From a virus, in the IMG/VR virus record IMGVR_UViG_3300034062_000891, positions 1 to 34,500 of that record: DNA of 34,500 bases. One strand, written 5' to 3'. A model generated the notes under the pieces. It was not told the DNA's origin, made no database searches, and saw nothing but the letters and a program-made list of their open reading frames with translations. This document shows, one piece after another, positions 31,635 to 34,500 of the stretch. The position numbers and the translations under genes are program-made. The number at the start of each line of letters is the position of its first letter. Positions within the stretch are counted from its first letter, which is position 1.

Positions 31635-32030
31635 TTAATGCAGTTGGCTAAATTGAAAAATGATGATAAAGATTAACATGAGCTTGCTGGCTGCATGGAT
31701 CTTATCTAGCTTCTTTTGGTTTTCCTCAAAGCTTTCATATATACGCTTATTTTCTTTGTATTTCCATTTCCAGCTATAAAAGCTATCTTTTGTAATAGAA
31801 AATGTAGTGAATATACTATCATATATATATTTATTTCTATTTAGGGAATCTTGTAAAGTAGATATTTTAGCACTCATATTACTAAAAACGCTATTAATTG
31901 TATCCATCTGCTGCACTCTCATTATCAGTACACTATCACCCTTATAATATCTTTTAATGGGATATTGGCAAAAGCTTGACTGGTACAATAGAATCACTGC
32001 TAGCGCTATCAAGCTTAGCTTTAGTCTCAT
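31635..32030 (-). CDS. Membrane protein with signal-like and C-terminal spans
   Basis: This 131-residue protein has an N-terminal hydrophobic signal-like segment ('LSLIALAVILLYQSSFC'), a periplasmic helical region with 'ISTLQDSLNRNKYIYDS' and 'ENQKKLDKIHAAS', and a C-terminal hydrophobic span 'LMLIFIIIFQF'. This two-ended topology recalls a unimolecular spanin, but the lipobox-like 'SSFC' has Phe in the -1 position and is weak. It overlaps the o-spanin candidate by 77 bases. Confidence 0.45.
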   Translation of the reverse strand: MRLKLSLIALAVILLYQSSFCQYPIKRYYKGDSVLIMRVQQMDTINSVFSNMSAKISTLQDSLNRNKYIYDSIFTTFSITKDSFYSWKWKYKENKRIYESFEENQKKLDKIHAASKLMLIFIIIFQFSQLH

Positions 32031-32247
32031 TCAATTCAATTTTTAAAGATTGTATAGTATTCACTGCCTCTTTTACCAGTCTAGTCTCAGCCTGGGCAGC
32101 CTTTTTTTGTATTAATAATGATCTCTCTGTAGTAGCTTTTGTCTGTTGTAATAACTGCTCTAACTCATAATCTTTTGCTAGATCCTCACTAGGCTGCTGC
32201 GCAGTTAGTGTGCATCCAGATAGTAATATGATCCATAAAATCCTCAT
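31954..32247 (-). CDS. Outer-membrane spanin (o-spanin) candidate, lipoprotein
   Basis: This 97-residue protein starts 'MRILWIILLSGCTLTAQQ' with a clear lipobox L-S-G-C at residues 9-12. The rest is helical with a coiled-coil region ('LEQLLQQTKATTERSLL', 'VNTIQSLKIELNETKAKLD'). It starts at the last base of the i-spanin gene stop (TAATG). The lipoprotein plus coiled-coil pattern next to an i-spanin candidate fits Rz1-like o-spanins that fuse inner and outer membranes at lysis. Confidence 0.7.
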   Translation of the reverse strand: MRILWIILLSGCTLTAQQPSEDLAKDYELEQLLQQTKATTERSLLIQKKAAQAETRLVKEAVNTIQSLKIELNETKAKLDSASSDSIVPVKLLPISH

Positions 32248-32516
32248 TATTTTAAAGATTTAATAGCGCCTAATTGCTCTAATGTAGATAGCTTAGTAGA
32301 TGATACTGCGCTGATACTATCAGATTTTCTTAAAGCATCACTCACTATATCCACTCTATGCTCAAGCTTTTCTATCCTTAAATCTTGGCCTTTAGCTTGA
32401 TTCTGAAAAGTAGAGCGCACATCCACATATAAAGCAGATATGCCTACAAGTACGATAAATAGCGTAGCTACTATCGGATTCTTTGCAAATGTTTTAAAAT
32501 CAATTGGTAATGCCAT
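32247..32516 (-). CDS. Inner-membrane spanin (i-spanin) candidate
   Basis: This 89-residue protein has an N-terminal membrane span ('NPIVATLFIVLVGISALYV') followed by a periplasmic coiled coil ('DLRIEKLEHRVDIVSDALRK'). The order TM then coiled coil is that of Rz-type i-spanins. It is directly upstream of the lipoprotein gene with a one-base overlap, the usual spanin pair layout. Roles are inferred by topology. Confidence 0.65.
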   Translation of the reverse strand: MALPIDFKTFAKNPIVATLFIVLVGISALYVDVRSTFQNQAKGQDLRIEKLEHRVDIVSDALRKSDSISAVSSTKLSTLEQLGAIKSLK

Positions 32517-32517
32517 C

Positions 32518-33054
32518 TTAAAAAATCTTTTTATAGTAATTAAATCCTATGCCTCTATTTGAATAAGATATGCCTATAAAATCGCTTTTTTTGGTTTTTA
32601 TACTCAATCCTACACCTATAGTATTTAAGCCTCCGTATGCGCCTAAAAATAGCTCATTCTTTGGTTTGTATGGTATTCTTAGTTCTCTAGTCTCTTTGAT
32701 GATCTTATGTGTGATATTAGCATGTACTGATCTGCCAAAGATGGCATTTTTGCTGATAGTATCAGTAATGGCTATAGATCCATCTTGAATCTTGATGGTG
32801 TCTTTGTAGATATTCTTAGCAAAGTAATCCTTTAGAATAGCCATAGTATCTACTAGTGTAGATAAGGCTATAGTATCATAGATGGTAGTATCTTTTAAGA
32901 TTTTCTTACCTGGTCTATATACTATAGAATCATGAGATACTTCTAAGGTATCTATTGTAGTAATAATAATAGGCTCATCCTTTCTGTACTTAGACTTATC
33001 AAATACAAAAAATATAGCTATGCAGATCAATAATGTATATACTATTGATCTCAT
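32518..33054 (-). CDS. Membrane-anchored beta-rich protein
   Basis: This 178-residue protein has an N-terminal membrane span ('SIVYTLLICIAIFFVF'), a periplasmic segment with repeated 'DTI' motifs ('TIDTLEV', 'TIYDTIAL', 'ITDTISK'), and a C-terminal beta hairpin region 'LFLGAYGGLNTIGVGLSIK' ending 'GISYSNRGIGFNYYKKIF', which looks like outer-membrane barrel strands. It lies between holin-like and spanin genes in the lysis block. It may assist envelope disruption. The family is not recognised. Confidence 0.5.
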   Translation of the reverse strand: MRSIVYTLLICIAIFFVFDKSKYRKDEPIIITTIDTLEVSHDSIVYRPGKKILKDTTIYDTIALSTLVDTMAILKDYFAKNIYKDTIKIQDGSIAITDTISKNAIFGRSVHANITHKIIKETRELRIPYKPKNELFLGAYGGLNTIGVGLSIKTKKSDFIGISYSNRGIGFNYYKKIF

Positions 33055-33227
33055 TTTTTAATCTTTTTTGTGGCTTTGTAATAGTAGCGGATTGCCATAA
33101 TTCCAGATACAATAGCAACCAGTCCAGCTAGTAAAGTTACTATAGGCTGTATAGTGGTAATAGATACTATTGCACTTAATACGCTTAATCCAGCTCCAAA
33201 ATCTGCCTGGCTGCTATTGTGTGTCAT
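33051..33227 (-). CDS. Small membrane protein, holin-like, 58 residues
   Basis: This ORF runs from the ATG at 33227 to the TGA at 33053-33051, overlapping the next start by four bases. It has two hydrophobic stretches joined by a short turn ('GLSVLSAIVSITTI' and 'IVTLLAGLVAIVSGIMAI') and a basic C-terminus 'YYYKATKKIKK'. That is class II holin-like topology. It is the second holin-like gene of the block. Confidence 0.55.
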   Translation of the reverse strand: MTHNSSQADFGAGLSVLSAIVSITTIQPIVTLLAGLVAIVSGIMAIRYYYKATKKIKK

Positions 33228-33230
33228 GGT

Positions 33231-33398
33231 TTAATCTTCTTTTTTTAGATCCATTACTGGTGTCTCAATTTGAGGACCAGGATTCTGTTCTTGTTGTAAC
33301 TTACCAAAAAACTCTAATAATGGCAAGCCAATCTCTGTAGGGATCTTGTTAATAAATGCTTTTAAATCTTGCAAATTTTGCTCTGATAATGTGATCAT
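33231..33398 (-). CDS. Small hypothetical protein, 55 residues
   Basis: This ORF runs from the ATG at 33398 to the TAA at 33233-33231. The product begins 'MITLSEQNLQDLKAFINKIP' and continues with a helix 'LLEFFGKLQQEQN' and a Pro/Glu-rich tail ending 'VMDLKKED'. It is the first gene after the fibre and may be a fibre chaperone or lysis gene. No family is recognised. A TAAATTTG sequence at 33422-33415 precedes it. Confidence 0.5.
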   Translation of the reverse strand: MITLSEQNLQDLKAFINKIPTEIGLPLLEFFGKLQQEQNPGPQIETPVMDLKKED

Positions 33399-33419
33399 AA
33401 TATATTATTTTTTACAAAT

Positions 33420-34500
33420 TTATGATTTATTCTCTAATGCTGATACTTTAGCAGAAAGTTCTTGTATTGCCTTAACTAATATTGCAGTAATACCCTGATA
33501 ATCTACAGACTTCCATTGCCCTTCATTAACTAAAGCTGGAATTATCTCCTCAACCTCTTGAGCAATAAATCCATTAACCTCATTAGTTGATTCTTTCCAG
33601 TTAAATTTACGAGGTTTTAAATTTAATATTTCATTTAATCCATAAGATATATTTTCAATATTATCTTTTAATCTTGCATCTGATTCAGCTACATAGTTTT
33701 TAACATATACAGAGCCAGAGTTAGATGCTGGTCTAATATACCAATCTCCATATGTACCATAATGTAAATGTGACGCATTACCTCCTTTACTTGGATTCCT
33801 AAATTGAGCAGTTCCACTTGTTGTATTATTTCCATGCACATGCAATGCTACCTCATCTGTATCAGTATTATTTATACAAACACTACCATTATCTCTAATG
33901 CGCATTCTTTCTGTGCCATTAGTCATAAAAATAGTTGGTGCATTTTCCTCTTGAGCTATATAAAAATTATCATCATTTGACCCTCCATATCCAACAAATG
34001 CTTTTCTTACACCACTTGAACGATAAAACGACATATAACCATCACCAATAGTATCAGCGCAAGTAAGCCTTAAAGTTTCACTTGTACCAGATGGAGTATA
34101 TATTTTAAAAGCACTTGTAGTACTAACATTAAATCTTTCAACAAGAGATGCATTATTATTAGCAGTACCACTTGTTACACCATAATAAACTAAAGAGCCA
34201 CCTTCAATCCCAAATAATCCAGCAGCACCATTAATAGTATATTTATAATTACCATCTGATCCTACATATAAATTGCCACCCCAGTAACTACTTGCACTTG
34301 ATCCATCTTGTAATAAAGACATTGATACTCCTATCTGTAATGCTTTATATGAACTATTCCAAATATTAGGATTTATACCAATTCCTACATTACCAGTAGA
34401 TGTGATAGTTAATCTATCTATTTGACTTGTTGCAAATGCTAAACTTGTATATGAGCCAGTACTACCATAAGTTGATGCTATTCTACCTATTGTACCAGTA
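33420..34500 (-). CDS. Tail fibre C-terminal part with S74 intramolecular chaperone (partial, runs off right edge)
   Basis: The frame is open from 34499 down to the TAA at 33422-33420, giving 359 visible residues. An internal ATG at 34322 is not the real start, since in-frame residues continue upstream of it. The C-terminal domain is a peptidase S74 chaperone: 'ESDARLKDNIENISYGL', 'LKPRKFNWKES', 'NGFIAQEVEEIIPALV', 'VDYQGITAILVKAIQEL'. In this family the domain trimerises the fibre and then cuts itself off just before the Ser of 'SDxRLK'. The remainder is Gly/Asn/Ser-rich fibre. It is probably the end of the gene that begins at 2566. Confidence 0.85.
   Translation of the reverse strand, partial: TGTIGRIASTYGSTGSYTSLAFATSQIDRLTITSTGNVGIGINPNIWNSSYKALQIGVSMSLLQDGSSASSYWGGNLYVGSDGNYKYTINGAAGLFGIEGGSLVYYGVTSGTANNNASLVERFNVSTTSAFKIYTPSGTSETLRLTCADTIGDGYMSFYRSSGVRKAFVGYGGSNDDNFYIAQEENAPTIFMTNGTERMRIRDNGSVCINNTDTDEVALHVHGNNTTSGTAQFRNPSKGGNASHLHYGTYGDWYIRPASNSGSVYVKNYVAESDARLKDNIENISYGLNEILNLKPRKFNWKESTNEVNGFIAQEVEEIIPALVNEGQWKSVDYQGITAILVKAIQELSAKVSALENKS

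Overview
The window reads as a nearly complete genome of a small tailed phage with siphovirus-like features, infecting a member of the Bacteroidota (Flavobacteriia-like). The reasons are low GC, almost no Shine-Dalgarno sequences, A/T-rich leaders before start codons, two candidate TAnnTTTG promoter boxes of the Bacteroidota type, and protein families typical of phages of that phylum. No integrase, excisionase, CI-type repressor, transposase, tRNA, rRNA or CRISPR array was seen, so a strictly lytic life style is likely but not proven. No replicative DNA polymerase is encoded, so the host enzyme is probably used.

Layout. (1) 1-2566, leftward: N-terminal 855 residues of a tail fibre gene that runs off the left edge. 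(2) 2566-9357, leftward: head and neck module (fibre-adjacent small protein, tail-completion-like protein, head-tail adaptor, portal with a MuF-like tail, tail tube candidate, major capsid protein, scaffold-like protein, XkdF-type prohead protease). Two rho-independent terminators bracket the tail tube gene. (3) 9392-17216, leftward: tail module (tape measure, a 1197-residue tail protein with seven 53-residue cysteine-rich repeats, Dit-like protein, neck protein, and a tail assembly chaperone with a -1 frameshift site). (4) 17236-18820: large and probable small terminase. (5) 18799-21104: two glycosyltransferases, an LpxA-like acyltransferase and a small CxxC protein, translationally coupled to each other and to the terminase genes. 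(6) 21088-22150: tiny basic and membrane proteins and a sigma-70-like factor. (7) 22118-22409: regulatory region with repeated TGTACTC motifs, a palindrome and a terminator. (8) 22423-25490, leftward: primase-helicase, VRR-NUC nuclease and two small proteins. (9) 25490-25606: divergent promoter region. (10) 25606-30880, rightward: SSB-like protein, PD-(D/E)XK nuclease, 3'-5' exonuclease, DUF3310 protein, zincin, SF2 helicase, three small proteins, and a DnaA domain IV-like protein. (11) 30867-33398, leftward: lysis block (M15 endolysin, holin candidates, i-spanin/o-spanin pair, membrane proteins). (12) 33420-34500, leftward: C-terminal part of a tail fibre ending in an S74 self-cleaving chaperone, running off the right edge.

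How it fits together. The two edge fragments are on the same strand and look like the two halves of one fibre gene. If the molecule is circular or circularly permuted, the leftward late transcript runs from about 22150 through terminase, tail, head and fibre, across the edge, and on into lysis. The rightward block would then be the early replication and recombination module. The reading frames do not join directly at the edges, so 3n+1 bases would have to be missing.

The least explained parts are the glycosyl/acyl-transfer block, the cysteine-rich repeat array in the tail, the repeat-rich control region before the sigma-like gene, and the set of very small proteins.
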